Assembly: GCF_022682495.2 (NCBI RefSeq)
Contig: NC_071397.1
Location: forward strand, 13,793,082-13,857,081
DNA from: Desmodus rotundus
Taxonomy: Eukaryota > Chordata > Mammalia > Chiroptera > Phyllostomidae
Direction: 5' to 3'
Length of the DNA: 64,000 bases
The notes beneath the pieces were generated by a model. It ran no database searches, was not told the origin of the DNA, and saw nothing but the letters and a program-made list of their open reading frames with translations. Below are positions 11,655 through 22,375 of the stretch, one piece after another. Positions within the stretch are counted from its first letter, which is position 1. The number at the start of each line of letters is the position of its first letter. A program made the position numbers and the translations under genes.

Positions 11655-12200
11655 TCGAGTGAATAAAAATGATGTGGTACATACGCACAGTGGAACGCTA
11701 CTTGGCCATAAAACAAGAAGGAAATTTTACCCTTTGCAACAGCATGGATGGACCTAAAAAGTACTATGCCAGTCAGAGAAAGACAAGTGACATATGATTT
11801 CACTTGTATGTGGAATCTAATGAACAAAATAAACTGACAGGCAAAACAGAAACAGACCCATAGACACAGAGAGAAGACTGACAACTGTCAGTGGGGAGTT
11901 GTGGGGCTGGGGGAAAAAGGTGGAGGGACTAAGCAAAGTAAATAAGTAAGTAAGTAAATAAATAAATTCATGGACATAGGCAACAGTGTGGTTATTACCA
12001 GAGTGAAAGGGGGTGGGGGAGGTGGAAGACAGTAGAAAGGGGATAAATGGTGATGGATGGAGACTCAACCTGGGCTGGTGAACACACAATACGATATAGA
12101 TATGATGTATTATAGAATTTTACAACGAAAACCTGTACAATTTGATTAATGCCATCCCAATAAATTCAATAAAGGGGAAATATAAAAATAAAACATTTAC
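11655..12200 (+). mobile_element. Older L1 (L1MA-type) 3' end, sense
   Basis: The end of ORF2 is recognisable ('gtgacatatgatttcacttg', then 'acaaaataaactgacaggca'). It is followed by a 3' untranslated region with 'gtggttattaccagagtgaa' and the terminal string 'ccatcccaataaattcaata' near 12152-12171. The same terminal string with changes recurs at 14569. A tetranucleotide run interrupts it at 11938-11968. The copy is decayed throughout. Confidence 0.75.
11938..11968. repeat. (TAAG/TAAA)n microsatellite inside L1
   Basis: Repeated 'aaataagtaagtaagtaaat' units lie within the L1 3' untranslated region. They are seen directly. Confidence 0.8.
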
Positions 12201-14140
12201 GTCTCAAAGGGGCAGAAAAAGAATGCATAAGCACAAGTTTTCTAAAGTAAATGCTCTTGAGGAGGGAGAAGAGTGGCCTAGAATCTGGGAGGAGGCTGTC
12301 TGTAGTTTAGCCAAGCTGAGTGAGGGGAACCTTAAGCCCCTCTCGATCAAATCTGACCTTGGAGTCCTTTAAGAGTTTGCCTCTTTCTGCTTTTGCTTTG
12401 CTTTCAACTGAAGGTCAATACACCCCAAGTCAAGAATGCTTCTAACATCTCTATGCCTGAGAATACTGGCTCAACTGTTCCCAACCAGTAATGGAAAAAA
12501 GCAAATCACTTTCTTCCTTAGTCAAACATTCATTCTATTTTCCACCTCATAATTAAACTTTTCTGACATGATTTAGAGCAAAAGTATTTTTCTTTCTTAG
12601 AGAAATTCAAATCCCATCATCCCTGTGAGTTAGTTTCCAATGAATCAAGCAGAAGAATCACTGTGGCACATTTCACAAATCTCGGTTATTCAGCCTTCCA
12701 TGACAACATTGCAATTAGAGTCTTCAGGTTCAAGCCAAGCAGATTCCTTTTTACATTCTTCTTTCAGTGTCTGCATTCCTCATCTCCAGTGGGTAATTAT
12801 CTCAGATAAGAATCACAGAAGCTATCAGGAACAAGAAACAATGATAAGGTGATTAGAAGTTACAATCCAGGTCTGGAAAAACAAATATGTACTTCTAATC
12901 CATGGCAGTTCTGTAAAAGCTCTTCAATTCATACTCCTGAACTCATTCTGAAGCATCTATAGTTGGGTTTCTCAACTGTATATGAAGGTTTTCCCAAAAT
13001 GAAGAGTGAGTACCTACGTGGCACTACTAAAAGGCCCTCTCAGAGCAGACGAGTCTTCCCCAAAGGCAAATTTTAGTTTCCTCCCTGGTTGGCAGAAACT
13101 GCTTGAAATCCCCCAAATCGTAGCTCTTTTCCAGTGTAATAAAAACTTTACTATCCTGTCTACAGCAGGTGCCTGCACCATCAGGTTGTGGTAATTGACC
13201 AGCATCTGTCCTCTTCCCACATCCCTTCCAGTAATTCGTTTTGATGGTTGTCTACAGCTACTGAGACCAAATTTGGAATCTGTTCTGCAGCTAGGAGAAT
13301 TCTAGTAATTCCCATTCCCATTTAAAATTAATGTTTTCAGTCTACTAAGAAAAGAGAGAGACAACTCTAAGTAATGAAGGATTTATAGTGCCCCTGATGT
13401 ATAGAAAGAGTTCTATTCTGTAGATGTAGCTATATATCTCCTGTCCAGGTTAACTATTGTTTGTGAGTATTCATCAAGAGAAAAACATGTCAGGCAACTA
13501 CAACTTTTTTCTAGTTTCTGAGCCAAGTTTTAGAGGCATTCTTGTAGTGGTAACACAATACAAACCAAAAAGATTACCTTAGCTTTTAAAAAAGTTTATT
13601 GAAAACCTGAGCTGATAGCAGTCATCCCCCAAGTCAGGTAACCATGAAATAGGCTATTTTATACAGGCTGTACACAACTGGACAAACCAAAGGGCTCAGT
13701 CACATTTACAGGGGCATCCTATGGTTTAAATGGTGCTATTTTACAAGTGTAATGAGAAGGAAAATCTCTTTCATTTGAAGATTCCTGTTAGATCTCAATA
13801 TTTAATTAGGTAACAGAACCATTTAATAAGGTAGCAGTGGAGGAGGTATTCAAGCAGAGGGAAAAATCATGCAAAGGCCATGAGAGAGTAAAGAATTAAG
13901 TATGCTTGGCCATCAAATTGGAAGGCTCCTGTGGTCCAGTGACATGAGTGGAAAAAGATACCGGGGGAAATCATGCTGGTGAGGCTGGCAGAGGCCAGAG
14001 CTTGCAGAGACCCATGGACTGCACAGGCCTAGTTCATGACCTGGCATCAGCGTTAGGGCCTCTCCGGGTGAGCAGCATTATGTGGGAATAGCCCAGGCAG
14101 GTTCTGCTCTAAAGTCGGCTGATAAAAATCGTTTCATGAA
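12201..14140. other. Mostly single-copy stretch
   Basis: No gene was recognised. Open frames at 12640-12852 and 13006-13220 do not resemble any protein family I know and lack exon-like flanks. 13830-14060 has weak resemblance to an old mammalian repeat ('caaaggccatgagagag' style), but I could not delimit it. Confidence 0.4.
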
Positions 14141-14314
14141 CAGGCATACCTCATTTCTGTGTGCTTTGCTTTATTGTGCCTAACAGATGTTGCATTTTTT
14201 TACAAATTGAAGGCAAGAACCTCCACAAGCAGAAAGATCGTGACTCACTGTATTGTAATATTCACCTTGTTGCAGTGGTCTGGAACCGAACTCACAATGT
14301 CTGATGTATGCCTG
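14141..14314. mobile_element. Internally deleted Tigger1-like MITE (Tc1/mariner)
   Basis: The left end is CAGGCATACCTC and the right end is the complement of CAGGCATACATCAGACATTG. These are the terminal inverted repeats of pogo-type Tigger1 elements. Next to them lie the remembered internal phrases 'ttttttacaaattgaaggc' (left) and, in reverse complement, 'ggttccagaccactgcaa' (right). The centre with the transposase gene is deleted, leaving about 174 bp. A TA follows the right end, while the left flank reads AA, so the TA target duplication has one change. The short open frames on both strands here are not genes. Confidence 0.85.
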
Positions 14315-14559
14315 TACTTGTGTTATAGTGGTCATGTTTGTGAGGAAAAGATAAATATTTGAAGATTTCAGAAAAAGGGCAGAAAAAAATAGCATATTGT
14401 GGATTCTTGTTAAGTTAGGGTTAACCTCTAGAAAAAAAAAATCATATGTAACTTTTAAGCCAGTAGGACAGATTGTAATGTAAGCAATGGGAGCTAGGAA
14501 ATAGAAGAAGAAAAAAGAACTAAATTACAAGTAAAATATTAAATTATATGGCAGATACA

Positions 14560-14612
14560 AATCTTTATATATGCCATCCCAATAAATTTAGTAAAGGGGA
14601 AAAAATAAAGAT
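14560..14612 (+). mobile_element. Short L1 3' terminal fragment
   Basis: The string 'ccatcccaataaatttagta' followed by an A-rich end parallels the terminus of the L1 at 11655-12200. Only about 50 bases are recognisable. It appears to be another old L1 tail. Confidence 0.45.
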
Positions 14613-15228
14613 ATAATGATGTTAATGAAGATGGCAGAGTAAGGACATCTAAAAATTATCCTCTCAATAAATGCAACAAAAAATAGTGCACAAATGATCA
14701 AAATCAACTTTATTCGAACTTTAGACATTCACCAGAGACTTGGAGCAATCTAGGGGACACTTACCAAAGAAAAATGGTTGTCAGAATAAAAACATTGAGC
14801 TTTGGGGTGTTCTAACTAGCTCTGGTTCCATTTTCTACTTTCAGTTTTATCAGTAGCCTCAAAAATAAACATCCAACATTTGTGGTGAAAACTAGCAGCT
14901 TGGAAACCAAGCTTGAGCTTGTTCAATGGCTCATTTCCAGAGAGTTATCATTATTTGACCTCTCTACTGGTTCCTTGGAAGGCCGCATTTGTAATGCCGT
15001 CTGTTTGATCAGCTTGGCCAGAGTCAGAACTCGCCAGTGTGAAATGCCTTTTCACTGGGCACAGGAGGTTGGGGGAATGAGGTGGGAGGTGAGGGGGTGA
15101 TGGGTGGGTAGGCATTTGTCAAAAAAGGAGAGAAGGCAAAATCAGCTTTGTGGTTTCATCCTACCCTCCTGGGACCATGGTTGCTCTGATCAGAGGTCTC
15201 CTTCTTCCAGTGTTTTAGGTTCCTGTCA

Positions 15229-15262
15229 ATCCTTGTTGCTGCTGCTGTCACTGCTGCTACTG
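15229..15262. repeat. Interrupted CTG trinucleotide tract
   Basis: Several CTG or CTGCT units occur in 'ttgctgctgctgtcactgct'. It is short and interrupted. Confidence 0.7.
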
Positions 15263-15779
15263 CCAAAAGACTGCTTGGGGCCGGGGCACTAGAGAATGGA
15301 GAAAAGAAACCCAAACGAGAAATTTCCTCCACTCTGAGTGTGAAGAGGCCTCTTTCCTGCTCTTCAAGCCAGAGCCGAAGTGCTGATTTTTAAGCAATCT
15401 GTCGACACTGATGTCCAGTTTTCAGGTTTGGCGTGTGTTGAGTAGAAGCCTCAGGGTACTGGAGGGAAGGCAAAACAAAAATGAAAACAAAACAAAAACC
15501 AAAGTCAACCTGTAAAGACACCATTGGTCTAGTGCGACTTAGAATTCTGCTCTTCTTCACGAAGCCTCCTGCTGCTTGTTCCGTTTCAATCCTCACACAG
15601 CTGCCACACACATTCTCTCCAGGGTTTGTCATTACTTTCAGTGGTAGACACGGGCAATGTGTCTTTACTCCTTCTCACCCAGAGCCAGTCCCCAGTCTGT
15701 TTTTTCTTCTTTCTCTTTCTGGGCAATTTCAATGATCAACCTGGTCACATGTTGCATATTTTATGTGTTTGTTCTGGAG

Positions 15780-15902
15780 TAAGGCAGGAAAAAAAGGAAA
15801 AAAGAAGAAGGAAAAGAAGGAGTGAAAGGAGGGTGAAAGGTAAGAAATGAGAAAAATGAAAAAGAAGGAAAGAAGGGAGGACAGAGGGCAGGAAGAAGGA
15901 AG
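15780..15902 (+). repeat. Purine-rich (A/G) low-complexity tract
   Basis: About 120 bases are almost entirely A and G, with AAGG and GAAA units. The lysine/arginine-rich open-frame tail over it (15626-15850) is an artefact of this composition. Confidence 0.8.
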
Positions 15903-17623
15903 ATCTTTATACTATAGTTTCCTGAAACCTTTTGATTTCTAGAAACATTATTTCACCTATATGACAGCTAAAGCCAAGTTCTTATCACATCAGTGGACAT
16001 TTTGAGGCAGAGCGGAATTGGATAATAAGCTTAAAACGGTTTTGTCTTCCTTGTCAAATTGTTACTTCCAGAACTTTGTAATTTGATTTTGTTTAGAGTT
16101 GTCCAATAATAGATCTGACATCTCAAGTGTCAATTCTCCTAACAGAAATGAAACAATTGGATGTTGCCCATCACACATTGCTGAATGATATCAGTGTTTT
16201 CTGATGCTTTAGTTGTCTGCAAGTAAAGCATGTTCCCTGATGCTTCCAGAACAAAGTCTGTCCTGTGCTTCAGTCTCACTCCATGTACACAAACCAGGCA
16301 CTGTTCGGTAAGTTGATGAATTCATTATCCAAAAATCTGCAGACATATGAATTTTAATGACATTATTGTTTGTTGCAAATGAAGAGAGTTTTTTTTAAGA
16401 AATTGGGCTTGTTTTGCTCTTTTAATAAGTTTACATGATTTTTTCTGGTTTTGTGTGTATGTCTATGAAAGATCAGTGTTTGGAATGGGATCAGAACTCC
16501 GTTTTTCCTTCTCTTTCTTGGTTCAGCTCATTGATGTAGCTCGGATTATATTGTGAATGTAAATTGTGCAATCTGAAAGCCTAGAGGAGCACTAGATGAC
16601 GTGCTCATTTAAGTGTTATTTCCATTTTGACTGCATATAAAATGAGTAACTATACGGAAACAAACATATTATGGTATACTGAAGTGAATGATCATTCTAC
16701 ACTCACTGTAAATGTGGTCAAGCCCAGGGATGTGTGGGAAGCTTTCAGGGTAGATCCCTTGGTCGTTTTTTACGAAATTCTAGAAGGAAGTTCTTTTGAG
16801 CCAGAATGGAAACCATAAGCTTGGTTGAGACTATGTGCATCAAGTTGCAGCCATAAGCTTGTCCTAAAACACCAGGCTGTTAACACAAGAAGGACTGGTG
16901 CCGACCGTAGAGTATATGTGTGACTTGAGTAACTTGCCAACGAAGCTTTCCTTGTTTCATTTCTTTTCCTTCCTTGTTTCCTTTTTGAGTCTTCAGGAGA
17001 GGGTTCTTCAGAAAAGACTAAAAAAGCCATGTCTTCAGCATTTTTGTAAGATCTGAAGGATGGCAACAACATTGCTCGCAGTCACTTTTATAAATAGAGG
17101 TGGGTGATATTTGGTCTGCCTCAAAGAAGTAAATAAGATGTAGAATGGAGGAGTAGCAAGGCGTGCCTCGAATCACAGAGAGAAAAGGAATAGTGAGGAT
17201 GATGCAGGCGTGGCAACACTGGGTCGCGTTGCTGCAAAGCTAACATCAGGGTCGGGAAAAGGAAAATGATAGAAGCTACAAGGCACAGAAGAGCCAGTGA
17301 CCACCCAGGAGGCAGCCTCTGGAGGCCTCGTGAGCTTGTTCTTATGAATGCTGGCTCTGCGGAAGTTCCCCACAGTGGCCTCTGCAACACAGGAATCTCA
17401 TGTCATTATTGTTACTAGCACAGTTCTGTATTTGCACACTAGTTTCATACGAATAACATGAATTTCTGTTTCTGAAAGGGTGAATAGAATTTAGAACTTA
17501 CAAAAGTTGAAGACCATACTCAAGAACCCAAGTAAAAATTTTATGGAATATATTGCGTTTTCACTGCTCTTATACCCCCCTATCAATTTACCCAGTTCCA
17601 GAAGACTTGCATCAGCAGAAATA

Positions 17624-17640
17624 AATAATAATAATAATAG
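17624..17640. repeat. (AAT)n microsatellite
   Basis: About five AAT units are visible directly, followed by unique sequence. Confidence 0.75.
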
Positions 17641-17778
17641 TAAAGTCAACATTCAGAGCGTCACAAGTGATAAATGACAGCCTAGTTACACGTGCTGCAC
17701 AGGAGCACAGGAGGCAGAGCTGTGATTCCTATTCCTGTTCTAACCCGATTGTAGCAATTCCTTCAGAAACGTTTATAG

Positions 17779-17969
17779 CAGCGGCGTCAAACTCATTTTC
17801 GCCGGGGGCCACATCAGCCTTGCAGTTGACTTCAAAGGGTCAAATGTAATTTCAACTCCTTAACTGTTAAGGAGCAGTTACATTTATACGGTCCTAAAAT
17901 TATTTTGGCCCTTTGAAGGCAACCACAAGGCTGATGTGGCCCCTGGTGAAAATGAGTTTGACACCCCTG
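17779..17969. mobile_element. Non-autonomous hAT MITE, 191 bp, with 8-bp target duplication
   Basis: The element starts CAGCGGCGTCAAACTCATTT and ends with the near-perfect complement, ...GAGTTTGACACCCCTG. The inverted similarity continues inward ('gggggccacatcagcctt' against 'aaggctgatgtggcccct'), so it can fold into a long hairpin. Flanking 8-bp sequences are 'gtttatag' (17771-17778) and 'gtttgtag' (17970-17977), identical at 7 of 8 positions. CAG ends plus an 8-bp duplication identify the hAT superfamily. No transposase is encoded. From memory it resembles nhAT elements described in Myotis bats, which would fit a vespertilionid host, but the exact family name is not certain. Confidence 0.92.
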
Positions 17970-17977
17970 GTTTGTAG

Positions 17978-19849
17978 TATTATCCTATGGGCTCTATGAT
18001 CAGCTAAGAGTAAAACGGAGCTTTTACTAGAAAAGAATATCTTCTAAATCTCCTTGCAGACGTTTTGGATATAACGATTACTATTCTCTCTCTTTGAAAT
18101 GTTACTAACAAAGGAAGTCCTACACTTTGTGAACCTTCAGCATCTTGTTAAGGAAAGCACGTTAAGCTGAGTTTCAGGATGTCTGCCTTTTCACCCAGAT
18201 TTCATGGCAAGAGACTTTAGACATTATGTAAACCAGTGATTTTCAGTGTGGGAAGGTGGCATCAGAATCACATAGACGGTCCTATTGCTAGACAGGGAAC
18301 AGTGGAACAGCAGGGCATCCCTCTTCATGCAAATTTCTTGATCACCCAACACAGGAGCAATTTTCAGAATACTAGTAATTGGTCAGAATATTTACAATAA
18401 CTCTTTTCTTGAGATAGGTGCTGTTCTTGCAGGAATATGGGCACATCCCCAAATGCAAGAGGAGACAGCCTCCAAGACCACATGGCATTAACTGTCTGTG
18501 ACGCCAGCCACTGAGTGAATATTAACAGCTAATGTTTCGTCACCAATGACTGCACAATATGTATGGCTATAAACATTCTAAGGGATGTGGGTAGAAAAAT
18601 TATAATCACCTTAAAACCAGGAAGCCAAAAGTGAACTGTTTAGAGTTGTAATTCTCAAAAATAAGCACACATATTGGAAGATGTCAGTGATGGGAATGAC
18701 ATTGACCATACAAACGAGTTCATCAGCATATCGGATTAAATCCTCCAGTGCCAGGACTGTGAGTTCCTTGAGAGCACGGGCGTAGGCCTTCACTGTTGTG
18801 GTCCTTTTCATTGTGCATTCCTTCACTGGGTCATTGCAGTCACACTGAAACCCAGCACTGTGCCAGGCATGGCAATAGTGGTGAACAAGTGGTGATGCTC
18901 CTGCTTAGAACAGCATGGAGAACACCACTCCATCCTTCATTGTCCCTCTCTCCCTTCATTCTGCATGCATTAATTTATTCACTGGTATGCTTAATTGTCA
19001 GTAATTTTATAACTAATACGTGCATTTAAAAGACATATTAAAGGTAGTTCTGCCTGGCTTGCATAATTTTTGGCTCTTTTATAATAATTTCCTGATGTTT
19101 ATTCATTAACAAGAAAATTTTTAAGATGTGTGGTAAAAGGCTTAACATCATTTTTAATCGTTGCCTTTCTTCAGAGCTGCTTATATCCTGACTCGTATAC
19201 CATGTTAATTTTTGGTTTTAATCGTCAGCAGATTTTCTTCCCTAGTCTTCCTCTAAAGCTATTTTTGTAACAAGAACCATTAATTTAGTTCGTTTTCTAT
19301 AAATTATGACCCACTGGCACTCATTTTTGTCTCTACAAAAAGTCATCTTCATGGATAGATTGTTTGCATTTGCATTTTATGCCCTTTTCACATTCTTTAT
19401 TGTTAGATTTAGTGACAGATTTATCCTCCTGTATATTTATTATATTTCCTAAACATCGAGAACAGCTGTTATTTATTTAAAAAAATAGATACTTAACTCT
19501 ATGTAATAGAATCTATTTTCCCCCCAAACTTCAGTAGTGACATTTGCTTTCCTACCTCCTGGTGGGTCTGTGTTTGTTTGGTGGTGTTGTCATTTTAATG
19601 AATATACATCAAATCTCATCACTTTGCAAGGAAAACATGACCTACTAGCTTGTATTCAGATTATATTCTGTTTTTCTCATTTTGCACTGTTTTCAAAGTT
19701 TTTCACATACCTTGTGCTGCTACTTCAGTTCACTATTGGAATGGTTGGTAAATCATTTAATACAGTGGAAGAGAGGAATAGATTCTACACGTCAATTTGC
19801 TAGGGCACAATTGCTTTTTCTAGATAAATATCACAATTTGAGTGGTTCT
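17978..19849. other. Mostly single-copy stretch
   Basis: No gene was recognised. A possible decayed MER5A end lies at 18233-18285, listed separately. Several open frames of 60-90 codons show no family resemblance. Confidence 0.4.
18233..18285 (-). mobile_element. Possible MER5A-like fragment
   Basis: 'cagtgattttcagtgtgg' followed by 'catcagaatcacatagac' resembles one terminus of MER5A, a hAT-Charlie-type MITE. Only about 50 bases fit, so this is tentative. Confidence 0.3.
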
Positions 19850-19855
19850 AATTCT

Positions 19856-20432
19856 TGTTGGGGGCCACTCTGTGGTTTCTTAGATTGTAGCCCTTACAAG
19901 AGCAGGCTCTGAAAGAGGCTAGTTTTATGTCTCCCTTGGAAAACCAGGTAGTGCAGGTGGCAGACATGACCCAACACTGACACCGAGAACCAGGCCTAAT
20001 AAATACATTGTATCCTTTGAAGCTTGCTCTGCTTTGCTTTGTATAGCCCTGGTGATATAAACCAGATGTTAAGTTCAAGGCATAAGGAGTAAACTCCTTA
20101 CTCATGAAACACGTCTTAAAGACCCTCTGGCATCAGCATGACTAACAGACCCTGACCTATGACAGATCTCTGTGTTCCTTCAATTGTTGTCTATAGGTAA
20201 TACCTGTTTTTGTATGACTACAGCCTTTTTGACGTTGACTGATGAGCTATGCATGTATACACCTATACATATCATTCCCAATAAAAGTCATTTGAGAGAA
20301 TGGCTTGGGGCATTCCCCATTAGAGGGAATTGCTACCCCCTTCCCTACCAGAACAGCAAGATTGTGTCTGGGATGACTTATTTCTCATCTTCGGCGGATG
20401 GGAGAATTCTGCGGGCTGGAGTTCCTCCCACA
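19856..20432 (+). mobile_element. Solo LTR, ERV2/betaretrovirus-like, sense
   Basis: A 577-bp block begins TGTTGGGGGCC and ends CTCCCACA, an imperfect TG...CA inverted pair. It is flanked by 6-bp sequences 'aattct' (19850-19855) and 'aatcct' (20433-20438), 5 of 6 identical. A 6-bp duplication is typical of betaretrovirus-like ERV2 insertions. A poly(A) signal AATAAAAG lies at 20280-20287, placing about 145 bp of R/U5 sequence after it. No internal retroviral genes flank it, so it is solo. The 114-codon open frame at 20172-20516 runs out of the LTR and is not a recognised protein. Confidence 0.65.
20280..20287 (+). promoter_or_regulatory. LTR polyadenylation signal AATAAAAG
   Basis: A canonical AATAAA hexamer sits at the position expected for the R region of the LTR at 19856-20432. 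Confidence 0.55.
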
Positions 20433-20589
20433 AATCCTGATGAATTTACATGGTTAGGGAACGTAACTCCTGCCATCATGGATAACTTGGAAATATCACC
20501 AGTAATCATAGAATAAAAAACTGTCAGAGAAGAAAGGTAACTCTAAGATAATTCCTGTAACCCCCTGAAATTACATTTATTTAAAAAAT

Positions 20590-20757
20590 TTTTTTAATTT
20601 TTAAAATTTTTATTTATTGATTTTAGGGAGAGAAAGAAGAAAGGGAGAGAGAGAGAGAGAGAGAAACAGTGATTTGTTCTACCACTTACTTATGCATTCA
20701 TCAGTTGCTTCCTGACTGGGGACTGAACCCACGACCTTGGCATCTTGGGACTGTGTA
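20590..20757 (-). mobile_element. Ves-type SINE, antisense, partial
   Basis: The order is that of an antisense Ves SINE: an AT-rich T tail (20580-20625), a purine-rich GA segment (20630-20665), then 'ctgactggggactgaaccc' with the complement of the B box and the start of the tRNA-like head. The far tRNA-like end is missing or decayed after 20757. Confidence 0.75.
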
Positions 20758-21533
20758 TCTGTTTAAGTCCTTTTAAGTAGAGGAGATAATTGATGGCAGC
20801 CAGGAGCATCCTTTGGTGGCAGCCATAATGCCATTTAGCTCTTATCTTGAACATAATCTCAGAAACTTACCAGAACCCCAGGAGCTGGGTCAAGAAGGAA
20901 GGGTGATTGCTCTAGTCTTAGTTTCTCCTGGGTTCTCTTTCACTGTGTCCTGTTTGCTGAAATCAAACCAATACTAATTTATGGACCACCTTTTAAATTC
21001 CAAGAATACTATACATTTTCATGACCAATGGAAAAAGTAGAACACAAGGTTCAGTCGATGGGGGAAGCCTCATTGTTCTTGGGTCAGAATGGAATCGCTG
21101 CTGTTGGCTGTGTAGTTCTCACCAGGTACTGTCCTTGACATTCAAACACAGAGGTGTAGGGAAGTTGAGAACAATCCACCAAGTGGATAGGTGTTCAGAG
21201 AAGGTGGATGCAGATCGAGCATCTGCATGTCAATATGGAAATTATAAATTCTAATTTAAATAATTACCTTAGGGTATTAGTATTATTCTTTTACCAAAAT
21301 CGTAAGGAAAAACAAAAACAAACGTTTTCCCACTGCTTAACTGAAACTATCTAGCATTTGCTAACATGATTTCCCTCATGTTTTCCCTGATAACTGCTTA
21401 AATGCTTCCTTTCCCCTTCTGACCTGTGGAAATGGCTTTCTCAGCAAAGTTGCCATTTTACACAAACAGCATGGTCCTGCTTCAGAGACCACATAGATTA
21501 AATAGAACAGCTGCTCATTTTCAATTAGTCTGA
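20758..21533. other. Single-copy non-coding stretch
   Basis: No repeat or gene was recognised. The open frame at 21021-21254 shows no known motif. The segment ends just upstream of the exon-like sequence at 21572. Confidence 0.4.
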
Positions 21534-21571
21534 GAAGCTGAGCTGGGCTCTGGAACTGAGGATACCCTTAG

Positions 21572-21701
21572 GTTTCGCAGCGTGGCAGCGGCATCGGTGG
21601 TGGATGACTGGCCTCAGCATTTGGCTGCTCAGAATGCTCTTCGAAACTTGGAGGCATTTTCACATTTTAGCCTGCAGAAAAGACTTTCCTTGCTCGTCCA
21701 G
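21572..21701 (+). CDS. Candidate coding exon, gene unknown
   Basis: An open frame runs from 21534 to a stop at 21711-21713 without a start codon. Inside it, 'gatacccttag' or 'ggtttcgcag' could serve as acceptor, and 'cgtccag|gtacgg' is a plausible splice donor at 21701/21702. The translation includes VDDWPQHLAAQNALRNLEAF and SHFSLQKRLSLLVQ, a natural-looking amphipathic composition. The stretch has six or more CpGs, in contrast to its surroundings. The L..L..F..F pattern faintly recalls helices before cyclic-nucleotide-binding domains, but I cannot assign a family. The stop soon after the donor-like site is what an exon read into an intron would show. It could also be chance. Confidence 0.35.
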
Positions 21702-21904
21702 GTACGGCAGTGAAGGGGAGACGTATAGGGTAGGAGGGAAAGCGCTGAAATGAGAAGCAGAAACTAGGCCCGTATCTGTTCTTATCCATCTATGTGACAT
21801 TGCCCATACCTTTTAAAATTTGGAGTTGAGTTGGAGCAAGAAATATTTTAATAGACTTTATGTTCTTTATTAAAATGTCAGAGGGTAATATGAATTAAAT
21901 TTTT
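21702..21904. other. Non-coding flank
   Basis: Sequence downstream of the candidate donor is AT-rich without recognised features. Confidence 0.4.
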
Positions 21905-22112
21905 TAAAATTTTAATCCACACCCAAAGACATGTTTATTGATTTGAGAGAGAAAGAGGAAAGAGAGGGGAGAGAGAGAGAGAGAGAGACAGAGAGAGACA
22001 GAGAGAGAGAGATTGATGAGTTGCCTCCGGTGCGTGCAAGTCCTGACCAGGAATGGAATCTGCAACCTTGGGGTGCGTTGAACTAACTGATCCACTTGGC
22101 CGGGGCTGCAGT
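21905..22112 (-). mobile_element. Ves-type SINE, antisense
   Basis: A T-rich and A-rich start is followed by 'tgtttattgatttgagagag', an expanded GA tract (21946-22014), 'tgcgtgcaagtcctgaccag' and 'ggaatggaatctgcaacctt' (B-box complement). It ends at 'cacttggccggggct' with the complement of the tRNA-like head. Leucine/serine-rich open frames across it (21904-22165) come from the GA tract. Confidence 0.85.
21946..22014. repeat. (GA)n expansion inside SINE
   Basis: Mostly GAGA units with occasional CA or GG interruptions lie within the purine-rich segment of the SINE. Confidence 0.8.
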
Positions 22113-22375
22113 TTTATTTTAAGACTTTTTACTGTGAAATAAAACTCAGATACAGAAAACCACATGAAACAAATTTATAGTTCAATTAGTATTTTAAACC
22201 AAACTCTTGTAACCATAACGTAAGTGAAGAAATATACTTTTACCAGCCTCCCCAAGTCCTCTTGGTGCCCCGTCTTAATCATACTATTCGTTTCATCCTC
22301 CCAAAGTAATTAATTACTAGGCTGATCTGTAAACTACTCACTTCCATTAGCTTCTTTACATTATTATCATGCAAG

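Larger units (their letters stand above)
14613..17778. other. Single-copy stretch with low-complexity tracts
   Basis: No gene or major repeat was recognised in 3.2 kb. It contains an interrupted CTG tract and a purine-rich tract, listed separately. Open frames of 60-100 codons on both strands (for example 14882-15100, 16627-16818, 16770-17072) have no recognisable domains. Confidence 0.45.

Noticed and set aside
12150..14612. Repeated 'ccatcccaataaatt' string at 12152 and 14569 as a novel dispersed motif
   Set aside because: It matches the ordinary 3' terminus of old L1MA-type elements.
20451..20475. Possible retroviral primer-binding site ('tggttagggaacgtaactc')
   Set aside because: It lies outside the LTR ends once the 6-bp flanks are recognised, and only about half of the bases fit a lysine-tRNA binding site.
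20172..20516. 114-codon plus-strand open frame
   Set aside because: It spans the U3/R/U5 of the LTR at 19856-20432 and its flank. It has no recognisable domain, and the AATAAA signal lies inside it.
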